A DNA stretch of 64,000 nucleotides, from assembly GCA_050486285.1 (NCBI GenBank), contig JBJHCZ010000008.1, positions 1 to 64,000 of the forward strand, read 5' to 3'. Below, piece by piece: positions 7,668-15,934 of this stretch. The notes beneath the pieces are model-generated. The model was not told the DNA's origin and did not search any database. It saw only the letters and a list, made by a program, of their open reading frames with translations. Source of the DNA: JAITWN01 sp050486285. Its GTDB lineage: Bacteria > Pseudomonadota > Gammaproteobacteria > SZUA-140. Position 1 is the stretch's first letter, and each line of letters opens with the position of its first letter. A program made the translations under genes and the position numbers.

Positions 7668-8672
7668 ATGCCGCACGGGCACGAGTTATTGCGCATCCTT
7701 GCCGACGGCCGCTTTCATTCCGGCGAGCAGCTCGGTCGCGCGCTCGGCATCAGCCGCGCCGGCGTCTGGAAGCGGTTGCGCGCGCTGAAGCAGCAGGGCC
7801 TCGACATCCATTCGGTACGCGGGCGCGGCCATCGCCTCGCGGCGCCGATCGAACTGCTGTCGGCCGACGCGATTCGCGCCGCGCTGCCGGCCGCGGCGCA
7901 GGCGGCGATCGCCGCGATCGAGATCCATCACGAACTCGACTCGACCAACAGCGCGCTGCTCGCGCGCGCGCGACAACTGCCGTCCGGCACCGCCTGTCTC
8001 GCGGAATCCCAGCGCGAGGGGCGCGGTCGCCAGGGGCGGTCGTGGGTATCGCCGTGCGCGCGCAATCTCTACCTGTCGCTGTTGTGGCGCTTCACCAGCG
8101 GCCCCGAGGCGCTCGCGGGGCTGAGCCTCGCGACCGGACTCGCGGTGCTCGACGCGCTACATGATGCCGGCGTGCGCGAGGCCGGCATCAAATGGCCGAA
8201 CGACATCCTCTGGCGCGAGGCCAAGCTCGCCGGCGTGCTGATCGAGCTGTCCGGCGAATCCGGCGGCAGCGCCGCGGTCGTCATCGGCATCGGTATCAAT
8301 GTCGACATGCCGCGGGCGCTGGCCGGCGAGCGCATCGACCAGCCGTGGACCGATCTGCGCGCGGTACTCGGCGAGCCGCCGTCGCGCAACCGGCTCGCCG
8401 CCGCGGTACTCGCGCGGCTGGTCGCGATGCTCGAGCGCTTCGCGCGCGAAGGCTTCGCGCCGTGGCTCGATTCCTGGCGCGCGCATGACCTGCTCGCCGG
8501 TCGCGCGGTCGGCGTGCGCAGCGGCGACGGCGTCGTGACCGGGATCGCGCGCGGCGTCGACGCGGTCGGCGCGCTGCTGGTCGACCAGGGCGGCGTCCTG
8601 CGCCGCTGTCATGCCGGGGAGGTGCAGGTGCGCGCGCTGCCCGCGGCGGTCACCGAAGCGGCGCCGGCATGA
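7668..8672 (+). CDS. birA: Bifunctional biotin ligase / biotin operon repressor BirA
   Basis: BirA activates biotin as biotinyl-AMP, attaches it to the acetyl-CoA carboxylase carrier protein, and in the two-domain form represses biotin genes. Residues 1-60 are a winged helix (GEQLGRALGISRAGVWKRL). The catalytic domain has the biotinyl-AMP loop GRGRQGRSW at 118-126, KWPNDI at 175-180, and KLAGVL. A C-terminal SH3-like domain completes 334 residues. The DNA-binding domain predicts repressor activity; bioA is a plausible target, but I saw no obvious operator. The stop codon overlaps the coaX start as ATGA. Confidence 0.96.
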   Translation: MPHGHELLRILADGRFHSGEQLGRALGISRAGVWKRLRALKQQGLDIHSVRGRGHRLAAPIELLSADAIRAALPAAAQAAIAAIEIHHELDSTNSALLARARQLPSGTACLAESQREGRGRQGRSWVSPCARNLYLSLLWRFTSGPEALAGLSLATGLAVLDALHDAGVREAGIKWPNDILWREAKLAGVLIELSGESGGSAAVVIGIGINVDMPRALAGERIDQPWTDLRAVLGEPPSRNRLAAAVLARLVAMLERFAREGFAPWLDSWRAHDLLAGRAVGVRSGDGVVTGIARGVDAVGALLVDQGGVLRRCHAGEVQVRALPAAVTEAAPA

Positions 8673-9427
8673 TCCTGCTGATCGACGCCGGCAACAGCCG
8701 CATCAAATGGGCCTGCCTCGTCGGCGGCGTCGTCCAGCCCGGCGAGGCGATCGCGCATAACGGTGACGCCGATGACCTCCAGGCGCTGTCGCTCGCCTGG
8801 GCGCCGCTGCCGCGGCCGGCGCGCGTGCTGGCGGTCAACGTGCTCGGGTCCGGCTTCGCCGCGCGGTTGTCGGCGTGGGTCGAGGACACCTGGGAGATCG
8901 CCGTCGAGTTCGCCGTCGCGCAGCGCGAGGCCTGCGGCGTCATCAATGCCTATCGCGAGCCGGAACGCCTCGGCGCCGATCGCTGGGTCGCATTGATCGC
9001 GGCGCGCCACGACGGGGACGGACCCGCCTGCGTCATCGACTGCGGCACCGCGGTGACGATCGACGTGCTGGCGGAGAGCGGCGAACACCTCGGTGGCCTG
9101 ATCATCCCGGGTCTTCAGTTGATGCGCCGCGCGCTGACCGGCGGCACGGCCGGTATTCGACTCGACGACGAGGGCGGGCGCGACGGCGACGCGCCGCTGT
9201 TCGCGCGCGATACCGCCGGCGGCGTCATCGGCGGCACCCGTTACGCGCTGGCGGGGGCGATCGACCGCATCGCCGGCGACGTGCGCGCGGCGATCGGCGC
9301 GGACCTGCGCTGCCTGTTGACCGGCGGCGATGCCGAAACGATACTGCCGCTGCTGTCGGGGGACTATGACTACGCGCCGGAACTGGTGCTGGAGGGATTG
9401 GCGGTGATCGCCGGGGATAATGCATGA
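8669..9427 (+). CDS. coaX: Type III pantothenate kinase CoaX
   Basis: CoaX phosphorylates pantothenate, the first committed step of coenzyme A synthesis. The 252-residue product has the ASKHA phosphate-1 motif DAGNSRIKWA (6-15), GADRWVALIAARHDG with the catalytic aspartate near 104, DCGTAVTID (124-132), and GGLIIPGLQLM. It overlaps birA and the next gene by ATGA at both ends, so the three are translationally coupled. Type III enzymes are resistant to feedback by CoA and need a monovalent cation; this is family knowledge. Confidence 0.95.
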   Translation: MILLIDAGNSRIKWACLVGGVVQPGEAIAHNGDADDLQALSLAWAPLPRPARVLAVNVLGSGFAARLSAWVEDTWEIAVEFAVAQREACGVINAYREPERLGADRWVALIAARHDGDGPACVIDCGTAVTIDVLAESGEHLGGLIIPGLQLMRRALTGGTAGIRLDDEGGRDGDAPLFARDTAGGVIGGTRYALAGAIDRIAGDVRAAIGADLRCLLTGGDAETILPLLSGDYDYAPELVLEGLAVIAGDNA

Positions 9428-10308
9428 GATTGTTCTTTCTGTTGCTGCTGCTCGGCAACCTCGCGTTCTTTACCTGGCACTTCCAGATGGGCGCGTACTC
9501 GGAGACCGGCGTATCGGCGGAGGCGACGGTCGCGCGCACCGATCCGGGCGTGCCGGGGATCGTGACGATCGCCGAGCGCGCGCAGCAGACAGCCGCGCCC
9601 GCGCCGCGCGCCGCGCGTCCACCGGAACCCGAGGCGCCCGTCGTCGCTGAAACGCCGGCTGCGCCGTCGCCATCGCCGGAGGAACCCGTCGCGGCGAGTC
9701 CGCCGTCACCGGTCGACCCCGCGCCCGCGGTCTCGTCGGCGCCGAGAGATCCCGCGACCGTTCGCCCCCCGCAGACGGCGCCCGCAGCCGTGGCGCCGCC
9801 GCCCCCCGCGACGGCCGCGCGCGTGCCGGAACGCTGTACCAGCGCCGGACCCTACGAGAATGCCGAAGCCGCCGAAGCGGCGCGTCGCGCCGCGGTCGCG
9901 GCCGGCATCGACGCCCGCGTCGAAGAGACCGGCCGCCAGGTACCGGCCGGTTTCTGGGTGCTGCTGGAGGGGCGTTACCCGATCGCCGAGGCGCGGCGAC
10001 TCCTGCGCGAGATGGAAGGCAAGGGCTTGCGCGACATCGCGATCACGCCGCTCGAGGACGGCAGTCACGCGATCTCGCTCGGCATCTTCAGCCTGCAATC
10101 GACGCTCGACAACCGCCGCCGCGAGATCATCGCCCAGGGTTATATCCCCGAGGTCCGCGAGCGCACGCGCACCATCAACGCTTATCGCCTGCGGCTGCGC
10201 CTCGCCGCCGAAGACCTGCGCCCGATGACCCGGATGATGAACACCCTCGTCGAGATGGACCCGCGCATCGAGTGGCGCGACATCGACTGCTTATCGGGGT
10301 CAGAGTAG
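9424..10308 (+). CDS. SPOR-domain membrane protein
   Basis: The 294-residue protein has an N-terminal signal anchor (LFFLLLLLGNLAFFTW), a low-complexity Pro/Ala linker to about residue 125, and a SPOR-like domain beginning RCTSAGPYENAEAAEAARRAA that should bind denuded septal glycan. It is the last gene of the birA-coaX operon, an arrangement I recognise from other gammaproteobacteria. The last residues (LSGSE) and the TAG stop lie inside the left arm of a perfect hairpin repeat, so the repeat defines the C-terminus. A cell-division or envelope role is inferred from the domain only. Confidence 0.85.
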   Translation: MRLFFLLLLLGNLAFFTWHFQMGAYSETGVSAEATVARTDPGVPGIVTIAERAQQTAAPAPRAARPPEPEAPVVAETPAAPSPSPEEPVAASPPSPVDPAPAVSSAPRDPATVRPPQTAPAAVAPPPPATAARVPERCTSAGPYENAEAAEAARRAAVAAGIDARVEETGRQVPAGFWVLLEGRYPIAEARRLLREMEGKGLRDIAITPLEDGSHAISLGIFSLQSTLDNRRREIIAQGYIPEVRERTRTINAYRLRLRLAAEDLRPMTRMMNTLVEMDPRIEWRDIDCLSGSE

Positions 10309-10331
10309 ACTTCGTCTACTCTGACCCCGAT
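10293..10331. terminator. Perfect GGGGTCAGAGT hairpin between convergent genes
   Basis: The 18-nt arms 10293-10310 and 10314-10331 (ATCGGGGTCAGAGTAGAC and its complement) are exact and enclose a TTC loop. The TAG stop of the SPOR gene (10306-10308) lies inside the left arm. The stop of the convergent YcbK gene begins three bases beyond the right arm. This is very probably a bidirectional terminator belonging to the dispersed repeat family. Confidence 0.85.
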
Positions 10332-10333
10332 GG

Positions 10334-10894
10334 CTACCACGTCCTTACCCTGCCTACATCGATGTGCAGGAACCCCGGGTTCGAGTAGTGTCCGACCCCG
10401 CCGGCCTCGAGCGCCAGCGCGACATCGCGCACATGCGCGAGATCGAGCCCCGGCAGGCTGATGTCGATCGCCTTGCCCTCGGTATGCATGCTGCGCTGCG
10501 CGACCGCGCGGCCCTGGGCGCGCAGCATCTCGTTGGTCTCGGGTGAGCGGTAGCCGGAGACGACCTCGAAGGGTCCCTTGAAGTCGAGTTGCGTCTGCAG
10601 CGTATGCAACGTGTCGAGCAGGCCGGTGTCGATCGGGTGGACCGCGTCGCGGCGATGGTCGCGCAGCAGGCGATCGATGCCGGCAAGCGCATCGGGCAGG
10701 TAGCGCCCGCGCTCCCAGTAGGTCGCGCGCAGCGTCTCGCCAGTGTGGAGGTTATGGAAATGCAGGCTGCGCGCCGGCCCATCGATCCGTGCTGCGAGGC
10801 ACGGTGGTGAAACCAGCGCCGCCAGCGTCGCCGCCGCCGAGCACAAAACGAATCTTCGGCGGCTGAGCCCGCCCTCCCGGTGACCGGTACACAT
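10334..10894 (-). CDS. YcbK-like DUF882 / peptidase M15 family protein, Tat-type signal
   Basis: The 186-residue protein begins with SRRRF and a hydrophobic stretch ending CLAAR, a twin-arginine-like signal. The mature part has the M15-like zinc ligands in SMHTEGKAIDI and GFLHIDVG, plus the conserved VVSGYRSPETN. DUF882/YcbK proteins are thought to be periplasmic peptidoglycan-modifying metallopeptidases. It lies 72 nt downstream of a YcbB-type L,D-transpeptidase on the same strand. The ycbB-ycbK pairing is also seen in enteric bacteria, which supports a joint role in murein remodelling. Confidence 0.88.
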   Translation of the reverse strand: MCTGHREGGLSRRRFVLCSAAATLAALVSPPCLAARIDGPARSLHFHNLHTGETLRATYWERGRYLPDALAGIDRLLRDHRRDAVHPIDTGLLDTLHTLQTQLDFKGPFEVVSGYRSPETNEMLRAQGRAVAQRSMHTEGKAIDISLPGLDLAHVRDVALALEAGGVGHYSNPGFLHIDVGRVRTW

Positions 10895-10966
10895 CCCTGA
10901 GACTCCCCCAAGCGCGTTGTCTGGCGCCCGTCATTGTATATCGGCGGGCGGGCGTCCAGACAGGAC

Positions 10967-12190
10967 TCAGAGTCGCATCGGCAGGGCGGCATCCCTGTCG
11001 TAGATATCGTCGCGGAATTCGAGGGTCCCGGCGTTGTTGACCCAGGCCGTCAGGTAGACCAGGCGGACCTCGACCGGCTGCGAGAGGCGCAGGTGGCGGG
11101 TCTGGCCGCTGCGGATCTCTGCCTCGAGGCGGCCGCGCTCCCAACCGGACGCGGCCGCCAGCCATTCGGCGAGGTCGTGAATGCCCTCGACGCGAATACA
11201 GCCGGAACTGAAGGCGCGCGTCGACCGCGCGAACAGCGCGCGGTCCGGGGTGTCGTGCAGATACACCGAGTACGGGTTCGGCATCTCGAACTTGAGGGTG
11301 CCGAGCGCGTTCGCCGGACCCGGGGCCTGGCGCAGCACGAACGGGAAGCGGCCGGTGACCCCATCCCAGTCGATCGCGTCGGGATCGAGAGAGCGGGCAT
11401 CCGGGTTCCAGCCGGCGAGGACGCGGAAACCGCCGCGGTCGAGATAGCCGGGGTCGTCGCGCAACTTCGGCAGGACGTCCAGGCGCGCGATGCGTTCGGG
11501 CACGGTCCAGGTCGGGTTGACGACGAGATGGGTGATGCGGGTCGCGAGTTCGGGCGTCGGCCGGCTCGCGCGACCGACGATGACGCGCGCGGATTTGAGC
11601 ACTTCGTCGCCCCGGCGCAGCTCGGCGCTGAAGCCGGGGATGTTGACGATCAGCCGCAGCGTACCGTCGTCGGGCGGCATCGCGCGCCAGCGCTCGAGGT
11701 TGACGAGGATCTGCGCGAGCCGCTGCTCGACCGGGACGTTCAGCGCAGCGAGGGTCCGCGGGCCGACGATGCCGTCGATGTCGAGGCCGTGGCGGGACTG
11801 AAAGCGGCGCATCGCGGCGGCGAGGTCATCGTCGTAGCGCAGGGGGTCCTGCGCGGCTGACTCCAGGCCCTCGGTCGCGAGGTCGCCGCCGAGGATCAGG
11901 CGCTGGCGAAACAGCGGGATGCGGGCGTCGACATCGCCCGGCCGCAGCCACGGCCCGGCCGGTAACGCGGGCCAGCCGCCGGCGCGCTGGAGTGCGAGCA
12001 GCGAGGGCAACGCGTCGCGAAGATGGTGGTAACCGTCGGGGGCGGGCAGGGAGAGGGCAATGTCCGTGGCATCGGTATCGACGGGCGCCGCAGCGGCTTC
12101 GAAGGGCAAATCCCTGCCCTGCGCGATCCCGGCCGACAACAGCAGCGGGAACATCCACGACCAGGGCAATGACCTGCAAACCGCGTACAT
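10967..12190 (-). CDS. YcbB-type L,D-transpeptidase (LdtD-like)
   Basis: YcbB-type enzymes make 3-3 cross-links between meso-diaminopimelate residues in peptidoglycan. The 407-residue protein has a signal peptide to about residue 25. A scaffold region precedes a peptidoglycan-binding motif (RRFQSRHGLDIDGIVGPRTLAALN). The YkuD catalytic domain has NPTWTVPERIA and the active site SSGCIRVEG, where Cys is the nucleophile, preceded by the SVYLHDT histidine. It is shorter than E. coli LdtD. It is followed by the YcbK-like gene. Confidence 0.92.
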   Translation of the reverse strand: MYAVCRSLPWSWMFPLLLSAGIAQGRDLPFEAAAAPVDTDATDIALSLPAPDGYHHLRDALPSLLALQRAGGWPALPAGPWLRPGDVDARIPLFRQRLILGGDLATEGLESAAQDPLRYDDDLAAAMRRFQSRHGLDIDGIVGPRTLAALNVPVEQRLAQILVNLERWRAMPPDDGTLRLIVNIPGFSAELRRGDEVLKSARVIVGRASRPTPELATRITHLVVNPTWTVPERIARLDVLPKLRDDPGYLDRGGFRVLAGWNPDARSLDPDAIDWDGVTGRFPFVLRQAPGPANALGTLKFEMPNPYSVYLHDTPDRALFARSTRAFSSGCIRVEGIHDLAEWLAAASGWERGRLEAEIRSGQTRHLRLSQPVEVRLVYLTAWVNNAGTLEFRDDIYDRDAALPMRL

Positions 12191-12359
12191 CGGGCGCCTC
12201 CGGCGAGGCCTCTATATTCGCGGCGACGTACGCCGCGTAATGGATTGGACAGCGGGGCGGGGCAGGAGTTTAGCGTGTCGAATACCTGCGGGGACGGGTG
12301 GTTGCGCAGATGCAGGGATTTTTGGGGGCTTTGTTATAATCCCGCTCGTTTCCCACAGT

Positions 12360-12435
12360 GCTGGCGTAGCTCAGTCGGTAGAGCAGCTGATTTGTAATCA
12401 GCCGGTCGGGGGTTCGATTCCTCTCGCCAGCTCCA
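12360..12435 (+). tRNA. tRNA-Thr (anticodon TGT)
   Basis: A complete cloverleaf of 76 nt. The acceptor GCTGGCG pairs with CGCCAGC, the D-arm is GCTC...GAGC, the anticodon stem GCTGA/TCAGC carries the loop TTTGTAA (anticodon TGT), and the T-arm has GGTTCGATTC. The terminal CCA is encoded. A TATAAT box at 12335-12340 lies 20 nt upstream. The spurious antisense ORF over this tRNA should not be annotated. Confidence 0.97.
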
Positions 12436-12723
12436 ATATTCAGGTCCTTTTCGCCCCCGGAAATACCCGTTGTGGGGCACTCCTGGGGCACTACATCGCA
12501 ACCCTCCACCATCACCGACCGGAAAGCAGTGGTCGCGCTGATCCCTCATTTCCAGCCGCGGGGACCGGTACCCGCCCCTTGTTTTACAATCTGGACGGTC
12601 GCTTTGTTGAGTAGCACAGAAAGCCGATCGACTCATCGGAGAGCGAATCGGCGCCATCCTCGCCGGCCGAAGCCCGATCGGGAAACCGGCGTGATCCGAA
12701 TCATCTGTTAAGGCAAGCCGGCA
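12436..12723. other. Gene-free stretch downstream of tRNA-Thr
   Basis: No credible gene is present in these 288 nt. A short direct repeat of TGGGGCAC (12475 and 12485 area) lies just beyond the tRNA. The flank leads into two minus-strand genes whose base composition is visibly less GC-rich than the surroundings. A tRNA 3' end followed by such a patch is the usual signature of an old integration site. I found no integrase gene and no second copy of the tRNA 3' end. Confidence 0.4.
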
Positions 12724-13161
12724 TCATCTCAGCAGGACGAGTTCCGGAATGGCGTCCGGACCGCACCAGATGATGGCATTCTGTCCGTATTCGATGCCCA
12801 TTGCCCTGGCTGAGTCCAGAGCATGTCCCAGCACCAGATAACTCGGTTCACCGGGCCACTCATTCGAGGGATGACGGCCTATGCCCTCGATATATCGCAA
12901 GCCGGCATCCCGCAGCTCGTTGGCCATCCGCGCCTGGCGTTCGCTATTGGTCGAATCATCCAGTAACTGGCTCTCCGGATTACAGGCGGTGATGAACGAT
13001 GCGCAATCGGTTCGATGGATGCCATACAGATCGGCGAGCGCAGCACTGACAATGCCGACCTTGAGGGTAAAAGGCGATGCGCCGAGCACTTCGAACAGGG
13101 TTTCCTGATAGGCTCTGAGTGTGTCAGGATCGATGGCTGTAATATTTGTGATTGACGACAT
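12724..13161 (-). CDS. DUF3293 domain-containing protein
   Basis: The 145-residue protein has the DUF3293 pattern I recognise: CASFITACNPESQLLDDSTN, a following amphipathic helix, GLRYIEGIGRHPSNEWPGEPSYLVLG, and IEYGQNAIIW near the end. It has no signal peptide or membrane segment and its function is unknown. It lies 40 nt downstream of the lipoprotein gene on the same strand, so the two may be cotranscribed. Codon use is less GC-biased than in flanking genes, suggesting acquisition. Confidence 0.8.
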   Translation of the reverse strand: MSSITNITAIDPDTLRAYQETLFEVLGASPFTLKVGIVSAALADLYGIHRTDCASFITACNPESQLLDDSTNSERQARMANELRDAGLRYIEGIGRHPSNEWPGEPSYLVLGHALDSARAMGIEYGQNAIIWCGPDAIPELVLLR

Positions 13162-13200
13162 ATTCTCAAGGTAATCCCGGACGCACGAATTCCCCCGGGT

Positions 13201-13884
13201 TCAAAACCGATAGCCTGCAAGGCCTGGATCTTCGGTTAGCATTTCGTTGATCTGCGCCACGAAACGGTGCGCGCTGTCGGCGCCTGCCAATACCTGGGCG
13301 TGCTCGATGATCTGTCGGCGGACGCTTGCTCCGGAATCATCGGTCTCCCGGCCGATTTCAGCGGCAAAGGCCGACAGATACTCGCCGCCTCCGCGACTGA
13401 TATCCCGCTGCAGATTGCGATGATTCATCAGGGCATAACGATAGAGCCTGAGGCTGCGGGTATATTCATTCGAAGCCTGCTTTGGGCTGACTTCCCGCAT
13501 GTGTATATGGTAATCGGTCGGCGAGAATCGCATGATCGATCCGGTCAGCATGTCGATCCCGCTCGATGTCACGATGCTGGTCACATCCAGGATCGCGACT
13601 GTATTGAATTCGCGCGTCAGTTGGAACTCCTGGGTCTCGTAGCCCTCTTTCTCGAATCTGGCGATGAACCGCGCGCCGCCGAGAAAGTTACGTGACAGCG
13701 TCAAGGTGAGCGGCAGGTCACCCTTGTACTGGCCGTCGATCGACAGGCGCACATCGGGGACATTCGAGTTGAAGGTGATGGTATCCGTCGTGCCGGTGAA
13801 CAACGTCGCACAGCCGTATAGCGGGATCATCAGAAGTATGACCGCTGCGCGAAATGAATATCGCCGATATGCGTATGGAGTCAT
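13201..13884 (-). CDS. Putative lipoprotein with a PEGA-like domain
   Basis: The 227-residue protein has a signal peptide with lipobox PLYGC, giving a lipidated Cys near residue 25. A PEGA-like segment follows: FNSNVPDVRLSIDGQYKGDLPLTL, then ARFEKEGYETQEFQL. Such beta-rich domains occur in surface lipoproteins. The C-terminal half is helical and unassigned. The composition is less GC-rich than in neighbours. With the DUF3293 gene it forms a small minus-strand unit beside tRNA-Thr. Confidence 0.7.
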   Translation of the reverse strand: MTPYAYRRYSFRAAVILLMIPLYGCATLFTGTTDTITFNSNVPDVRLSIDGQYKGDLPLTLTLSRNFLGGARFIARFEKEGYETQEFQLTREFNTVAILDVTSIVTSSGIDMLTGSIMRFSPTDYHIHMREVSPKQASNEYTRSLRLYRYALMNHRNLQRDISRGGGEYLSAFAAEIGRETDDSGASVRRQIIEHAQVLAGADSAHRFVAQINEMLTEDPGLAGYRF

Positions 13885-13912
13885 TTTCTCGCTGAGGGTC
13901 GAACGGACGAAT

Positions 13913-13943
13913 GCGCAATCATAGCAATCTGTTTATTGCGCAC
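13913..13943. repeat. Inverted repeat upstream of the lipoprotein gene
   Basis: TGCGCAAT and ATTGCGCA form 8-nt inverted arms around a 15-nt AT-rich spacer, 29 nt upstream of the lipoprotein start codon. It could be an operator or the terminator of an element from the right. No regulator is assigned. Confidence 0.4.
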
Positions 13944-14057
13944 ATATCCCGGAAGACCGGTCGGAGATCAGGCATCACCCCGTTTTCACCCCAAAAATCG
14001 CCCGGGAGGCCTGTTTCCGACCCGATTATCGAGGCAATTTATCTATTAATCAACGTC

Positions 14058-14510
14058 TTACCGTGGTCCGACCCGACGCAAAAACAGGCCGCGGTTGATG
14101 TCGCCGATGCTGACCATGCCGACGAGGCGGCCTTCGTCGACGACGGGGATGCGGCGGAGGTTTTTCAGGCCCATGTAGGAGGCGGCCTTGAGGACCGGGT
14201 CGTGGGGGGAGACGGTCATCGGGTCGGTGGTCATGAGGTCGGCGGCGGGGAGGTCGAGCAGCTTTGCGTAGCCGGCCTCCATTTCCTCGAAGTCGCGGGC
14301 GCGGACCTGGTCGTGGACATAGTCGCCGAGGTTCGGGTACAGCGGCAGCAGCAGGTCGCGGACGGTGATGATGCCGGCGAGGCGGTCGCCGTCGCGGACG
14401 ATCGGGATCGAGCCGCAGTGCCGCATCACCATCAACTCGACGACCCGGCGCACCGGGTCGCCTTCCCGGGCGCTGATGACGCCGGTGGTCATCACTTCGG
14501 ATATCTTCAT
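14058..14510 (-). CDS. Tandem CBS-domain protein
   Basis: The 150-residue protein consists of two CBS domains: MKISEVMTTGVISAREGDPV...SIPIVRDGDRLAGIITVRD and ADLMTTDPMTVSPHDPV...RIPVVDEGRLVGMVSIGDI. The linker contains a helical insert (LYPNLGDYVHDQVRARDFEE). Stand-alone CBS pairs usually bind adenine nucleotides and act as regulatory subunits; the partner here is unknown. It diverges from the signalling operon that starts at 14730, with a 219-nt intergenic region. Confidence 0.9.
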   Translation of the reverse strand: MKISEVMTTGVISAREGDPVRRVVELMVMRHCGSIPIVRDGDRLAGIITVRDLLLPLYPNLGDYVHDQVRARDFEEMEAGYAKLLDLPAADLMTTDPMTVSPHDPVLKAASYMGLKNLRRIPVVDEGRLVGMVSIGDINRGLFLRRVGPR

Positions 14511-14641
14511 CGCACCCTCCTGTCGCGCTCGCGAGCGGTGGAACGAATCGGTCTCCTGTGTCCGATTCTAGGCCTCGCCCCGGGGCTTGGCAACGACCCG
14601 CCGGGCCGCCCCGATCGTGAACGGTATCTCATTGACCTTGT

Positions 14642-14668
14642 TAAAGACTTTGGGTCGGGCGCCGATAG
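14642..14668 (+). promoter_or_regulatory. Sigma-28 (FliA) type promoter
   Basis: TAAAGACT at 14642-14649, an 11-nt spacer, and GCCGATAG at 14661-14668. The enteric FliA consensus is TAAAGTTT, 11 nt, GCCGATAA, so 13 of 16 positions and the exact spacing match. It points at the signalling operon whose first ATG is at 14730. This predicts expression with the late flagellar/chemotaxis regulon. Confidence 0.7.
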
Positions 14669-14729
14669 GCTGGGAGACGGCCGGGCGGGTCGTCTCTCAC
14701 CCTGCGGGCGACCCGGACAAGGACAGACG

Positions 14730-15047
14730 ATGACCGAAATCACGATAGACAGGCTCGCGCCGGGCATGACGCTCGCGCGTGATGTCGTGCATGCGAACGG
14801 TCGCGTGCTGCTCGAGACCGGCGCGACGATCGCGCCGAGTCATCTGCGCATGCTGAAGGCCTGGGGCATCGGCTCGGTCGAGATCGACGCCGCGAGCATC
14901 GCGACGGCGGGCGGCCTGCCCAGGGATGTCGACGCCGTACGCTACCAGGCCGTCTGCGAGGCCGTCGCCCCGGAATTCAGGCACGCGGATCTTTCGCATC
15001 CGGTCGTTGCCGAATTGTTTCGTTACCGTGTCGGTAAATCACTGTGA
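14730..15047 (+). CDS. Small protein resembling an HD-GYP N-terminal (DUF3391-like) domain
   Basis: The 105-residue product begins MTEITIDRLAPGMTLARDVVHANGRVLLETGATI and continues APSHLRMLKAWGIGSVEI. This pattern precedes HD-GYP or HDOD domains in larger proteins; here it is a separate polypeptide. I chose the ATG at 14730 because upstream in-frame sequence lies on the antisense strand of the CBS gene. Its stop overlaps the GTG start of the first HDOD gene (GTGA), so the two are translationally coupled. A partner or regulatory role for the HDOD protein is inference. Confidence 0.75.
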   Translation: MTEITIDRLAPGMTLARDVVHANGRVLLETGATIAPSHLRMLKAWGIGSVEIDAASIATAGGLPRDVDAVRYQAVCEAVAPEFRHADLSHPVVAELFRYRVGKSL

Positions 15048-15934
15048 ACGCGCGCGACCGCCATCTCGGGGCTGAAGATGCGCTGAGCGCGGCCGCGCTG
15101 GTCGAGGGGGTCGGCACGCTGCTGTCGCTGCCGAATGTGGTCGCGCGTCTCGACAGCATCGTCAACGATCCGCTCAGTTCGAACCGCGACGTCGCCCGCG
15201 TCATCGGCGAGGATCCCGGCCTGACCGCGCGCCTGCTGCGGCTCGCGAACAGCGCCCTGTATGGATTCCCGGGCAAGATCGACACGATCACGCGCGCGGT
15301 CGCGATCATCGGCACTCATCAGTTGCGCGACCTCGCGCTCGCGACCGGCGTCGTCGACATGTTCGAGGGCGCGGGTGTCGAGGCGGTGAATCTCGACGCC
15401 TTCTGGCGGCACAGCGTCGTCTGCGGCGTCGCCGCGCGGGTGATCGCGACCTGCCGCCGCGAAGCCAATGTCGAACACCATTTCATCGCCGGCCTGCTGC
15501 ACGACGTCGGCCGCCTGGTGATGATCGGCCAGGCGCCGGAGCGCTATCGCGCGCTGCTCGCCGAGAGCGAGGACACCGGCGAACTGCTGCACGTGGTCGA
15601 GCAGCGGCGTCTCGGCTTCGATCATGCCGAGGTCGGCGCGGCGCTGCTGCGGCGGTGGAATCTGCCCGAATCGCTCGCCCTCGCGGTCTCGCTCCATCAC
15701 TGCCCCTCGCCGCGCAACGGCGCCTGCCATACCGGTGGCGCGATCGTCCATGTCGCCAACGTCATCGCCCATGCGATCGAGACCGGCGCCCGCGGTGAAT
15801 ACTGCGTGCCGCCGCTCGATCCGCGCGCCTGGGATCATCTGCGCCTGCCGGTATCGGTGCTGCCCTGGATACTGCGCCAGCTCGACAGCCAGTGCGAGGA
15901 TGCGATCGGCATGATCCTCGGTCAGGCCGCGTGA
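15044..15934 (+). CDS. HDOD-domain signalling protein (first of three)
   Basis: The 296-residue protein is almost entirely one HDOD domain, starting at GVGTLLSLPNVVARL. HDOD proteins are HD-superfamily relatives that usually lack enzyme activity and scaffold signalling. This copy keeps several metal-site-like residues: FWRHS, the HD pair in GLLHDVGRLV, and SLHH, while the later Asp position reads HVANVIA. The start is a GTG overlapping the previous stop. The next gene starts within its own stop codon (GTGA). It is paralogous to the protein at 26123-27073. Confidence 0.88.
   Translation: MNARDRHLGAEDALSAAALVEGVGTLLSLPNVVARLDSIVNDPLSSNRDVARVIGEDPGLTARLLRLANSALYGFPGKIDTITRAVAIIGTHQLRDLALATGVVDMFEGAGVEAVNLDAFWRHSVVCGVAARVIATCRREANVEHHFIAGLLHDVGRLVMIGQAPERYRALLAESEDTGELLHVVEQRRLGFDHAEVGAALLRRWNLPESLALAVSLHHCPSPRNGACHTGGAIVHVANVIAHAIETGARGEYCVPPLDPRAWDHLRLPVSVLPWILRQLDSQCEDAIGMILGQAA

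Noticed and set aside
12270..12515. Minus-strand ORF with NRTPDRLITNQLLYRLSYAS across the tRNA
   Set aside because: This is the familiar spurious protein produced by translating the antisense of a tRNA gene.
12472..12711. Integrase remnant downstream of tRNA-Thr
   Set aside because: The frame there shows no tyrosine-recombinase motif; I keep only the weaker island suggestion from composition and position.
13911..14729. N-terminal extension of the 105-aa protein frame back to 13911
   Set aside because: The extension runs antisense through the CBS-domain gene. The conserved protein starts at the ATG at 14730, after the sigma-28 promoter.
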